DNA of 64,000 bases from Brevibacillus fluminis (GTDB lineage Bacteria; Bacillota; Bacilli; Brevibacillales; Brevibacillaceae): the NCBI RefSeq assembly GCF_003710825.1, contig NZ_RHHQ01000027.1, positions 1 through 64,000 on the forward strand. The letters are read 5' to 3'. The notes under the pieces are model-generated. The model was not told the DNA's origin. It saw only the letters and a list, made by a program, of their open reading frames with translations, and searched no databases. The position numbers were made by a program, and so were the translations under genes. Positions 1 through 7,528 of the stretch are shown here, one piece after another. Positions within the stretch are counted from its first letter, which is position 1. Each line of letters opens with the position of its first letter.

Positions 1-195
1 TGCTGCCCCGGCTGCTCCCGCTGGACCGGTCGAACCCGTTGCCCCGGCTGCTCCTGCTGCTCCTGCTGGGCCGGTCGGACCCGTTGCTCCTGCTGCTCCT
101 GCTGGCCCTGGGAGGCCTTGTGGTCCTTGAAAACCTCGCGGCCCTCGTGGTCCTTCAGGTCCCGGAGGGCCTGGGGGACACTGAAATTTTCCCAT
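1..195 (-). CDS. Collagen-like (GXY repeat) protein, N-terminal part
   Basis: Reading leftward from an ATG at 195, the frame gives a short leader (MGKFQCPPGPPG) followed by uninterrupted Gly-X-Y triplets rich in GPAGAAGATGPTGP up to the window edge, so the gene is cut off at its 3' side. A purine-rich GGGAGATG lies 6-13 bases before the ATG. Collagen-like proteins of this composition are typical of the exosporium or spore surface of Bacillus and Brevibacillus relatives (BclA-type). The N-terminal leader is very short and no signal peptide is visible, as in other exosporium collagen-like proteins. Family assignment rests on the repeat alone; the C-terminal domain is outside the window. Confidence 0.8.
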   Translation of the reverse strand, partial: MGKFQCPPGPPGPEGPRGPRGFQGPQGLPGPAGAAGATGPTGPAGAAGAAGATGSTGPAGAAGAA

Positions 196-397
196 AATTC
201 TCATCTCCCGGTTATCAAACGTACTACATCATATTAAAAGAATAAAAAGATACACACAGCAACTACCTATCTAGCTCAAAATAGGTAGATAGAGCAAAAC
301 AGTCGCTGAATTTCAGTTCAGCAATGTTATTGTCCCATACCATTACGACTAAATTAGCATTTGATAATAAAGGAGATTGAAGCATGGGGGGATCAGA

Positions 398-1435
398 TTG
401 GATACACGTCCATTGATTGGTATTCTGGTGCAGAAAAGGAGTAGTAGAAAAAGAATACTGAAGCTTTATCACCGTTATCTCGATCTAAACCTGAGACTAT
501 ATTCCTTTACCCCAGCAGATATTCTTTGGAAGGAACAACGTATTATTGGACTATGCCTAAAAAATGGCATCTGGAAACAAAGTTCGTTTCCTTTTCCTCA
601 TGCCGTCTATAATCGGTGTTTTAATAAAAAAAATATAACAATTCAACGACTGGAGAAGGTCATTGGTAAGAAAAAATGTTTCAACAATATCAATTTTTTC
701 AATAAATGGGATCTCTATAATCGGCTAAAGCAGTCAAAACTTAAATCTTATGTTCCAGACACCTTTTTATATAACGAAGTAAATTTATCTCAATTATTTG
801 ATGAATATAAACTTATATACATTAAGCCTTCTTACGGATCCAAGGGGAGGTCTGTTTATCGGGTTGAGAAAACGGAGCATGGAGATTTTCACATCTCTTT
901 GCATAGCTTGGCTCCAAGATATATTTGCAGAAAAGATGAAGACATTCAAAAAAAATTGGATAAACTTCTCGGACGAAAGAAATACGTTGTTCAGCAAGGG
1001 ATTCGTATGTGCCTAATTGATCAACAATATTTTGATATCCGCGTACTGGTTCAAAAAGGTATTCTTGGGGAATGGACAGTATCCACCCTAGCATGTAGAG
1101 TGGCTTATAAAAATCACTTTAACACGAGTATTTGTGAAACCGTTTATGATGCTGCAGATATTCTTCAGAGGCTATTTTCGCAGGAAAAAGCGAATGAAAT
1201 TCTCCACTCTCTGTATGAGGTAAGTGTAAAGGCCGCGCAAGAAGCGGAAACGCTTATGGGTTCGTTAGGAGAATTAAGTGTAGATTTTGCATTAGACGAG
1301 CAAAGAAAACTTTGGATTGTTGAACTTAACGGGAATCCCCAAAAAAATATATACAAAGACCTTATAGGTTTTAAACACAAAAAACTAATTTATCGTAGAC
1401 CATTGGAATATGCCTACTTCCTCTCTCAATCTTGA
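398..1435 (+). CDS. YheC/YheD-type ATP-grasp spore-coat-associated protein
   Basis: About 345 residues. The start DTRPLIGILV, the central YIKPSYGSKGRSVYRVE, and the C-terminal DFALDEQRKLWIVELNGNPQ match the YheC/YheD endospore coat-associated family, which has an ATP-grasp fold; the last motif supplies the metal/ATP-binding Glu and Asn. I place the start at a TTG (398) because GGGGGGA at 386-392 gives correct spacing; an in-frame TTG at 377 sits only 1 base after AGGAG and would be a poor start. The gene stands alone on the + strand. Members occur in several copies in spore formers and the enzymatic product is unknown. Confidence is high for family, low for reaction. Confidence 0.85.
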   Translation: MDTRPLIGILVQKRSSRKRILKLYHRYLDLNLRLYSFTPADILWKEQRIIGLCLKNGIWKQSSFPFPHAVYNRCFNKKNITIQRLEKVIGKKKCFNNINFFNKWDLYNRLKQSKLKSYVPDTFLYNEVNLSQLFDEYKLIYIKPSYGSKGRSVYRVEKTEHGDFHISLHSLAPRYICRKDEDIQKKLDKLLGRKKYVVQQGIRMCLIDQQYFDIRVLVQKGILGEWTVSTLACRVAYKNHFNTSICETVYDAADILQRLFSQEKANEILHSLYEVSVKAAQEAETLMGSLGELSVDFALDEQRKLWIVELNGNPQKNIYKDLIGFKHKKLIYRRPLEYAYFLSQS

Positions 1436-1542
1436 GAGTGTATATGTTGGGGCCTTTGTTCATACTTCACACATGACTACGTAAAACCTAGAATGAAGCG
1501 GTCTATTACAAGAGAGCACCCGAACCGGAAGATATTACAAAG

Positions 1543-1564
1543 AAAAAGAGAGCCATTGGCTCCC
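1543..1564 (-). terminator. Hairpin terminator after the broken cotJC copy
   Basis: GAGAGCCA/TGGCTC forms a short stem (1548-1564). On the minus strand it is followed by TTTTT (1543-1547), so it ends leftward transcription from the cotJC remnant. Confidence 0.55.
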
Positions 1565-1581
1565 TTTTGCGTATCTGTTAG

Positions 1582-2010
1582 TTAAAAAAACTTCTGTCTC
1601 CCCTGCTCTTCCTTCAAAATCTCCACGGCCTCGTGGAAACGCTGCGCATGAATAATCTCCCGCTCGCACAAAAACTTCAAACTATCCTGCAAATCGACGT
1701 CATCCGTCATGTCGATCAGCCATTGATAGGTAGCCCGCGCTTTTTCCTCGGCGGCGATGTCTTCGTACAGATCGGAGATCGGATCGCCTTTTGCCGCAAT
1801 ATAGGCTGCCGTTCACGGCACCCCTGCGGCATTTTCATAAAACAGCGCCTTGTCATGGTTGGCGTAGTGTGCACCCAGGCCCGCGGCTTCCATGTCTTCC
1901 GGCTTCCATGTCTTCCGGCGTCGCGTCTTTAGTAAGCTTGTAAACCATCGTCGCGATCATTTCAAGGTGGGCAAATTCTTCTGTTGCACCATTGTGTAGG
2001 TGATAAATAG
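1582..2010 (-). pseudogene. Degenerate copy of cotJC (frameshifted, 5'-truncated)
   Basis: The minus strand encodes the CotJC C-terminal two-thirds, nearly identical to the intact copy at 9504-10073 (EEFAHLEMIATMVYKLTKDATPEDME ... ending RQKFF, stop at 1582-1584). A 16-bp tandem duplication (CTTCCATGTCTTCCGG, around 1892-1918) throws the frame after TPEDMEA, and the N-terminal part before GATEEF is absent. CotJC belongs to the manganese-catalase family found in spore coats. This copy cannot make a full protein. Together with the copy at 3017-3472 it shows that this locus has been duplicated and decayed. Confidence 0.85.
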
Positions 2011-2414
2011 TCTCAGCAAATGGCTCCCTTTCTTATCTATTTAAATGCCCATGTGAAGTGCCCTCCAGAAAAGGTTAGTATTGTACATGGGCCAAAGATC
2101 GTCACTCTTTGCTTTTTCTAACCACGTTCACGCACAAACTTTAAAATCGGCTGCTGTGTCGAAGGAGACAGACAATAATTTGGGTACTTGTATATCTTAG
2201 TACAGATGGGTGCACTTAAGCCCTTTTCACTTTCAACTTCACACTGAAGAATCAGGACCGGTTAGGGCCACTGGATATCGGGCAATTCCCCTTCTCCGGC
2301 GTCGGTGTGAGCAGCTTACCTGCGCAACACCCATTAACAAAAAAACAGCCTTCTAAAGGCCTACACCCTGTATTTCAAGATTACTTTTCAACTTTTATGT
2401 CCACTGTCTCTATC
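2011..2414. other. Intergenic region, no supported gene
   Basis: I see no convincing gene here. A stretch near 2040-2065 resembles sequence at the same position upstream of the second cotJC remnant (3430-3465), which suggests that the duplicated unit once included upstream DNA. Confidence 0.4.
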
Positions 2415-2678
2415 CTATAGACTGAACCAATAATTAACATACATGATTAATCCAATAAGATTTAACAACAGCCCCGCGTATAAATAGCGTTTGTTAGCAC
2501 TTCTGATGTATTCAATTAACGTAAACAAAATAGACAAAAAATAGAGAAATAGCAAGAAATTCAAAAGCAATCCGTGAAAAAGCCAATTCATTTCTTTTTC
2601 GATTAGTAAAAAAAGTGAAAATCCAAAATTCACAAAAAGGGCTAGAATAAATGAGATATTAATTTTTATATGATACAT
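2415..2678 (-). CDS. Small three-helix membrane protein, unknown function
   Basis: An 87-residue protein starting MYHIKINISF. Three hydrophobic segments are visible: residues about 5-25 (FILALFVNFGFSLFLLI), 35-55 (LLLNFLLFLYFLSILFTLI) and 65-85 (YAGLLLNLIGLIMYVNYWF). The start at 2678 is preferred over a longer frame because GAGGAAAGGGG lies directly upstream. It sits alone between cotJC remnants. I do not recognise the family; it is probably a small integral membrane protein. Confidence 0.55.
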   Translation of the reverse strand: MYHIKINISFILALFVNFGFSLFLLIEKEMNWLFHGLLLNFLLFLYFLSILFTLIEYIRSANKRYLYAGLLLNLIGLIMYVNYWFSL

Positions 2679-3016
2679 CCCCTTTCCTCTGATGAAAAAA
2701 TATGCCTCTAACGGCCAATTGGGATACACTCCAAAAAGATCGTTCAAATCCACAATATCATGTTGAAAAATTATTTGGTAAGACCCCCCCTTTTGAACTT
2801 AGAGGAAAAACACCTAAAACAAAAAAAGAGAGCCCTTCGGGAGAGCACTACAAAAGTCGACATTTTTCAGAACAACAAAACAGTCAAAGAAAAACGAGCC
2901 TCTAGAATCGCTTCTAAGGCTCGTTTCGCGTTTAGGGAGACATAGTTGTACCCCTTTGGTTTTACCTAAAAGACGACTTTTGCAGCAGTCTCCATCGGCT
3001 CCCCTTTCCATGTTCG
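2679..3016. other. Intergenic region between membrane protein and cotJC remnant
   Basis: No supported gene. It contains the terminator at 2890-2925 and an A-rich tract with a smaller hairpin near 2828-2850. Open frames here on the + strand lack ribosome sites and run through the hairpins. Confidence 0.4.
2890..2925 (-). terminator. Terminator downstream of cotJC remnant 2
   Basis: ACGAGCCT...AGGCTCGT stem with an inner TAGAA/TTCTA stem. Read leftward it is followed by a T-rich run (TTTTTCTTT), as expected for a Rho-independent terminator of the minus-strand cotJC remnant. Confidence 0.65.
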
Positions 3017-3472
3017 TTAAAAAAACTTCTGTCTCCCCTGCTCTTCCTTCAAAATCTCAACAGCTTCACTAAACCGCTGCGCATGAATAATCTCCCGCTG
3101 GCGCAAAAACTTCAAACTATCCTGCAAATCGACATCATCGGTCATATCGATCAGCCATTGATAGGTCGCCCGCGCTTTTTCCTCGGCGGCGATGTCTTCA
3201 TACAAATCGGCGATCGGATCGCCTTTTGACGCAATGTAGGCAGCCGTCCATGGCACCCCTGCGGCATTTTCATAATACAGCGACTTGTCATGATTGGCGT
3301 AGTGCGCGCCCAAGCCCGCCGCTTCCATGTCCTCCGGCGTCGCGTCTTTGGTGAGCTTGTAAACCATGGTCGCGATCATTTCAAGGTGGGCAAATTCTTT
3401 TGCGCCAATATTGTATCCATGAGAATTAATCTCGATAAAATGCCCACTTGGCACATGACCTCCGACTTGCAC
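3017..3472 (-). pseudogene. 5'-truncated copy of cotJC with foreign N-terminus
   Basis: From about residue 22 onward (IGAKEFAHLEMIATM ... EEQGRQKFF) the 151-residue frame is almost identical to intact CotJC (9504-10073), but the first 60 or so residues of CotJC are replaced by an unrelated leader (MQVGGHVPSGHF). The manganese-binding four-helix bundle would lack its first helix, so this is unlikely to be an active catalase-type protein. No cotJA or cotJB precedes it. The reading frame downstream is intact, so a translated fragment is possible. I call it a remnant of a duplication of the cotJ locus. Confidence 0.75.
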
Positions 3473-3867
3473 TAAATCAAACTACAGTGGGAAGACAAAT
3501 GAAGTAGCGATAACAGGAATAGCGGTATCCTTTAGGGTAATGGATACCGGCGTTTTTCAGTCGAACTGGGCTTAGAGCACAAAATCATCCGCATTTTGTT
3601 GGCTATACCTTACTTTGGTTATATTGTGAAACGGGTATCCCCTACCCGATCCACTGCTTCACTCGGGGGTGTTCACTGAAAATAAAGTCTCTAGCAGCAA
3701 AAGAACTATTTCAGAAAGCCAAAATTAATGGGAAAACGATATTGGAACAGTGGGAATGTTTGGAGTTTTAGTTAACAACCATAAGAGGCATAGCTTACAA
3801 AATATATGATTTTAAAAAAGAGAAAATAAATAAAGCAGTCTATTAAGACTGCCAGGAAGAAAATTCG
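3473..3867. other. Intergenic region with an orphan + strand hairpin
   Basis: A strong CGGTATCC (3523-3530)/GGATACCG (3542-3549) stem followed by GCGTTTTT looks like a rightward terminator, yet no + strand gene precedes it. Around 3690-3770 a frame reads KELFQKAKINGKTILEQWE, possibly a gene fragment; it has no start codon. Confidence 0.4.
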
Positions 3868-4296
3868 TTATTCAACGATTAAATTTAATGTCATTCCTTT
3901 TTCTTTATGACCCGGCTTGTCACAAATGATTTGATAGGTACCTGTTTTCGAAGGGGCAGTCCAGTCTAATGTTTCGGTTTTACCAGGTTGAACATCTTTA
4001 TCTAGCTTTAGTTCATCATTGTTAATGTCATGTTCTACTTTACCGGAGTTGGTCAAAACAAAGTGAATTTTTTCTCCTGCTTTTACTTTAATATCACCCG
4101 TTGAGTATGAGAATTCGTTCATATCAATTTTGACCTCAGTTGGTTGATCAGAAGTTGATGTTTGGGAGTTTGAAGTTGCTGCTTGAGTAGTGGGCGATGA
4201 TGCTTGTGAAGAAGAGCTTGTACTTTGTGCACTACAGGCAGAAATGATTCCAGTAATCACCAAGCAGGTTGACAAAAGTGCAATTCCTTTTTTCAC
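3868..4296 (-). CDS. Cupredoxin-domain lipoprotein (plastocyanin-like)
   Basis: About 142 residues from a GTG start preceded by AAGGAGGG (7 bases away). The N-terminus is a lipoprotein signal (KKGIALLSTCLVITGIISAC, Cys at the lipobox), followed by a Ser/Thr/Gln linker and a single cupredoxin domain. Copper ligands of the type 1 site are visible: His in KVEHDIN, then Cys, His and Met in CDKPGHKEKGM (C-x4-H-x4-M). It should be anchored on the outer face of the membrane and carry electrons or copper. The gene is monocistronic. The electron-transfer partner cannot be read from the neighbours. Confidence 0.85.
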   Translation of the reverse strand: MKKGIALLSTCLVITGIISACSAQSTSSSSQASSPTTQAATSNSQTSTSDQPTEVKIDMNEFSYSTGDIKVKAGEKIHFVLTNSGKVEHDINNDELKLDKDVQPGKTETLDWTAPSKTGTYQIICDKPGHKEKGMTLNLIVE

Positions 4297-4413
4297 GATG
4301 AACCCTCCTTGTAAAATGTAGTTTTTCACAATTAAGCTTAATAAACAGATTCGGAATAATTGTGAAAATGAAAAGTAATTCTTGAGAAAGAAACGTTACA
4401 CAAAGTTAAAAGC

Positions 4414-4440
4414 AAAATCCCTTGCCTTTTAGGCAAAGGA
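4414..4440 (-). terminator. Terminator after the small helical gene
   Basis: TCCCTTGCCT/AGGCAAAGGA stem (4418-4440), followed leftward by TTTTGCTTTT. It closes the minus-strand gene ending at 4455. Confidence 0.7.
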
Positions 4441-4454
4441 TTGGGTCAAATGCT

Positions 4455-4631
4455 TTAAATATGTTCTAAACGAATTAATCGATTAACAATGGCTTGGATT
4501 TTCTTATAGATTAGATTACGTGCTTCCCAAGTCAATTCAGCTGAGTGGGCCTGCCCTGCTAAATTTGCTCTCATTGACTCTAATACGCTGATGTCGGTAA
4601 TGAAGTTTAGTTCTTGAAGAAATTCACTCAT
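4455..4631 (-). CDS. Small helical protein, unknown function
   Basis: A 58-residue protein (MSEFLQELNFITD ... IVNRLIRLEHI). The start at 4631 is chosen because AAGGGG lies 10 bases upstream; a longer frame begins earlier without a ribosome site. Composition predicts two or three amphipathic helices with no membrane segment. A good terminator follows, supporting a real transcript. I do not recognise the family. Confidence 0.5.
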   Translation of the reverse strand: MSEFLQELNFITDISVLESMRANLAGQAHSAELTWEARNLIYKKIQAIVNRLIRLEHI

Positions 4632-5031
4632 TTCCACATCCCCTTGGTTATCCATTTTTATCAACTTATGAGGATGTTTACATCTGCGCATAGACAAATT
4701 AATTGGGTAAAAACGTACAAATTTAAAGGCAAGATTAAAAGGGACGGCTGAGGACTAACCTCCTAAGGATAAAAGGAGACTAACCAAAAACAATGATTCC
4801 TACAGAGTTTTCTGCTGGCCATTTTTTGACTGTGATAATTATTAACTAGCTGATAATGAGACAATCCTTTTTTGCTATTGGGCATGCAATTGGGCTCAAA
4901 TTACAAAAACCGAGACAACCATTATAGCAATTGGCGACCACGTGTATTGTTGTACCTTCCCGACTTATAAGAGTTTGCATAAAGTGTACAAACTTTTAGA
5001 AAAAGGGGTTTATGGATAAGAGCTGAAAAGG
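4632..5031. other. Intergenic region, possible gene fragments only
   Basis: Short + strand frames read protein-like (for example IGDHVYCCTFPTYKSLHKVY near 4932-4990) but have no start codon or ribosome site. I see no complete gene, RNA or repeat here. Confidence 0.35.
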
Positions 5032-5073
5032 AAAAAGGCTTATTGCTCTTGGATTTCCCAAAGCAAAAGCCTT
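5032..5073 (-). terminator. Terminator of the double serine hydrolase gene
   Basis: AAGGCTT..TTGCT/AGCAA.AGCCTT long stem with an A-run on the + strand side (5032-5036), which is a T-run for leftward transcripts ending at 5095. Confidence 0.6.
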
Positions 5074-5094
5074 CTATCATTTTTCCTTTTTAAC

Positions 5095-7269
5095 TCAACG
5101 GCTAAATTCCTTTTCGAACATGGCTTGATTAGCGATGACAGGTTCTTGACCGACCGCATTGATGTTCGTCACCAAAATATCCTTCCCGCCTAAGGTACCA
5201 CCCGCTAACGTTTCAAACCCATGAATGCCGCCTCCATGAGCCCAATAGGTCTTTCCGTTCGGCAGTGTCACCCCATAAATTCCCAGTCCATATTTGCCAT
5301 AAGGCGATTCCACACCTGTTGTCATCTGCTTCATCATCTCGTCATTTAATAATTTCCCACCCAAAAGCGCACTAAAAAAGGTGGTCAAATCTTTCCCTGT
5401 TGAAATCATTTCCCCCGCGGCATTCGCCCATGAAGGATTAAACTCTGTGAAATCAAACAGTTTCCCTGCCCGATTCATGCTATAGCCTGTGGCATGCTGG
5501 CCCGGGATTTTTGGATTACTACCACTAAAGGATGTATTTGTCATCTGAAGCGGGTCGAGGATCCGTTTCTTCATCTGCACATCGTACGTTTCTCCTGTCA
5601 CCTTTTGAATAACAAGCCCAGCTAGTACGGTATTTGTATTCGAATAGTCCCAACCTGCTCCTGGTTGAAACACTGGCGGCTTTGCCAGTCCCATACGTAC
5701 AAGGTCATCAACGGTATATTGAGGGAATGAGGTAGCGTATCGCATGTCTGTATTCGTATAGCTTGCAATCCCGCTCGTTTGGTTCAATAACATACGAATC
5801 GTGATTTTGTTGCCATCATACCCATTGCCCTTTACCACACCTGGGAGCCATTTTTCTACCGAGTCTTCCAGATTCAGCCTTTTCTCCTGAGCCAACTGTA
5901 AGACAAGGGTAGCAACAAACGCCTTTGTGACACTGCCAATACGGAAAGTAAAGTCTGGCTCCATCGGATTTTTATGATCGAGGTTGGCTACACCGGCTGC
6001 ATAAGACAAGTATTCTCCGTCTCTTAACCCAGCGGCAATTATTCCAGGGACTCCCTCAACTTTTGCTTTCTGATCAATGAAATCCTTCATTTCTTTCCCA
6101 TGTTTCTGAGCCGCTTGATCTGGGGTAGATGGTTGCTTCGCTAGTCCCGAGAATTCAGTCATCTGGATGTTCTCCATATGAGAAACAGTATCTCCTAATG
6201 CATTGATACTCATCGCGATCACGTGCTCGCCGTCTTTTGTTCCACCTGCGAAGTTGGTGAATCCAGGAATGCCGCCTTGATGACCCCATATGGTAGTGCC
6301 ATCCGGCAATGTTACTTCCTGAATACCGAGTCCGAATTTCCCGTGTGGATTAGAAACAGTGGTTAACATTTCTTTCTGCTTCTCAGGTGTTAACAATTTT
6401 CCGCCCAATAAAGCGCTAAAGAACGTTGTTAAATCTTTCGTAGTCGAGATCATAGCCCCTGCTGCGTCTGCAAACGAAGGGTTAAGGTCAGTTATATCCA
6501 TTAATGTACCGGCATTGTTAAAGTATCCATTCGGACTGTTTTTCGGAATGGATTGAGAGTTTTCCGGGAAAAACGTTTCTGTTAGTTGAAGCGGCTCAAT
6601 CACTCGTTTCTTGATTTGTTCGGCAACCGTTTCTCCTGTGACCTTTTGGATAACGAGTTTCATCAGCACTGTATTCGTATTCGAATAGTCACCCGTGGTC
6701 GGTGTGTGCTTTAATGCGCGAGAAATGAGTTGTTCTGCTGTAAACGTTTGAGTGGAGTTCTTGAGTAAACTTTCCTTGAGCTCATCATCTAAGTAGTCTG
6801 CCACTCCACTCGAATGATTTAATAACTGACGAATCGTAATTTTGTTACCGTCATATCCGTTTCCTTGGACGACACCCGGCAGCCATTTTTCCAACGAGTC
6901 ATCGAGGCTTAGCTTCTTTTCCTCAGCTAGTTGCAGGGTCACTACACCGACGAACGATTTCGTTATACTCCCGATTCGAAATGAAAAGTCAGCTTCCATC
7001 GGTTTCTTACTTTCTATATTCGCTTCGCCGGAAGCATACGACCAGAAATCATTTCCCTTCTTAACTGCAAAGAGGACACCTGGAATGTTTTCGCTGGCAG
7101 CAGCTTTATCAATCGCTTCTTTTATTTTGGCATGATCCGTTTTCTGTTGTTGCATGATTGCCTGGTCCACACCTGCTTCCGCACAACCGTAAGTAGGTAG
7201 TATCAGCGTTCCTATCAATAATGCAGATAACGTAAGGGACGCTCCTTTTTGCATGTGGAATGGTTTCAT
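5095..7269 (-). CDS. Tandem-domain beta-lactamase-fold serine hydrolase (penicillin-binding protein related)
   Basis: A 724-residue secreted protein (AGGAG 9 bases before the ATG). A hydrophobic signal ends at TYGC (Cys29, a possible lipobox). Two complete class-C-beta-lactamase-fold domains follow: the first (about 50-370) has SITK (101-104), YSNTN and HQGG; the second (about 395-720) has SVTK, YSNTN and HGGG. These are the S-x-x-K, Y-x-N and H/K-x-G catalytic boxes of serine D-peptidases and esterases. The two halves are clearly homologous, so the protein arose by internal duplication. The substrate (D-Ala peptide, ester or beta-lactam) cannot be assigned. It is divergent from the sensor-regulator at 7529, which may control it. 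Confidence 0.85.
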   Translation of the reverse strand: MKPFHMQKGASLTLSALLIGTLILPTYGCAEAGVDQAIMQQQKTDHAKIKEAIDKAAASENIPGVLFAVKKGNDFWSYASGEANIESKKPMEADFSFRIGSITKSFVGVVTLQLAEEKKLSLDDSLEKWLPGVVQGNGYDGNKITIRQLLNHSSGVADYLDDELKESLLKNSTQTFTAEQLISRALKHTPTTGDYSNTNTVLMKLVIQKVTGETVAEQIKKRVIEPLQLTETFFPENSQSIPKNSPNGYFNNAGTLMDITDLNPSFADAAGAMISTTKDLTTFFSALLGGKLLTPEKQKEMLTTVSNPHGKFGLGIQEVTLPDGTTIWGHQGGIPGFTNFAGGTKDGEHVIAMSINALGDTVSHMENIQMTEFSGLAKQPSTPDQAAQKHGKEMKDFIDQKAKVEGVPGIIAAGLRDGEYLSYAAGVANLDHKNPMEPDFTFRIGSVTKAFVATLVLQLAQEKRLNLEDSVEKWLPGVVKGNGYDGNKITIRMLLNQTSGIASYTNTDMRYATSFPQYTVDDLVRMGLAKPPVFQPGAGWDYSNTNTVLAGLVIQKVTGETYDVQMKKRILDPLQMTNTSFSGSNPKIPGQHATGYSMNRAGKLFDFTEFNPSWANAAGEMISTGKDLTTFFSALLGGKLLNDEMMKQMTTGVESPYGKYGLGIYGVTLPNGKTYWAHGGGIHGFETLAGGTLGGKDILVTNINAVGQEPVIANQAMFEKEFSR

Positions 7270-7384
7270 TTCTCATCGCTCCTGTAAGTTGAAATGTGTT
7301 GTCTCACACATCCACCTTATTCTCAGGGCTGTAAAATCACATAGTGACGAAACCGTTCTATCTATAGATGACATCATGCCAACC

Positions 7385-7403
7385 ATCATGTTTGCGACAT
7401 GAT
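7385..7403. promoter_or_regulatory. Inverted repeat in divergent promoter region
   Basis: ATCATG-N7-CATGAT is a perfect dyad, with extra GACATCATG and ATGTCAT half-sites nearby (7368-7426). It lies between the divergent serine hydrolase and the histidine-kinase/regulator, so it is a candidate binding site for that regulator. Confidence 0.35.
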
Positions 7404-7528
7404 AGAATGTCATAGAGGCTGTATGACATGGCGCATTCTGCTTGACGAATCGGGAATTTGTGAGGCATGATGAGTCAGAAACATTCGGGAATTTCCTTAC
7501 CACTCAAATGAGCAGGAGTACATGACAA

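Noticed and set aside
1..180. Short tandem triplet-like repeats as a DNA repeat array
   Set aside because: They encode in-frame Gly-X-Y collagen triplets on the minus strand, so the repetition is protein-driven.
3523..3557. Riboswitch-like leader
   Set aside because: Only a single terminator-type hairpin is visible, with no downstream gene on the + strand.
7273..7503. 76-residue frame upstream of the double hydrolase
   Set aside because: Overlaps the divergent promoter region, no ribosome site, and includes the hydrolase leader.
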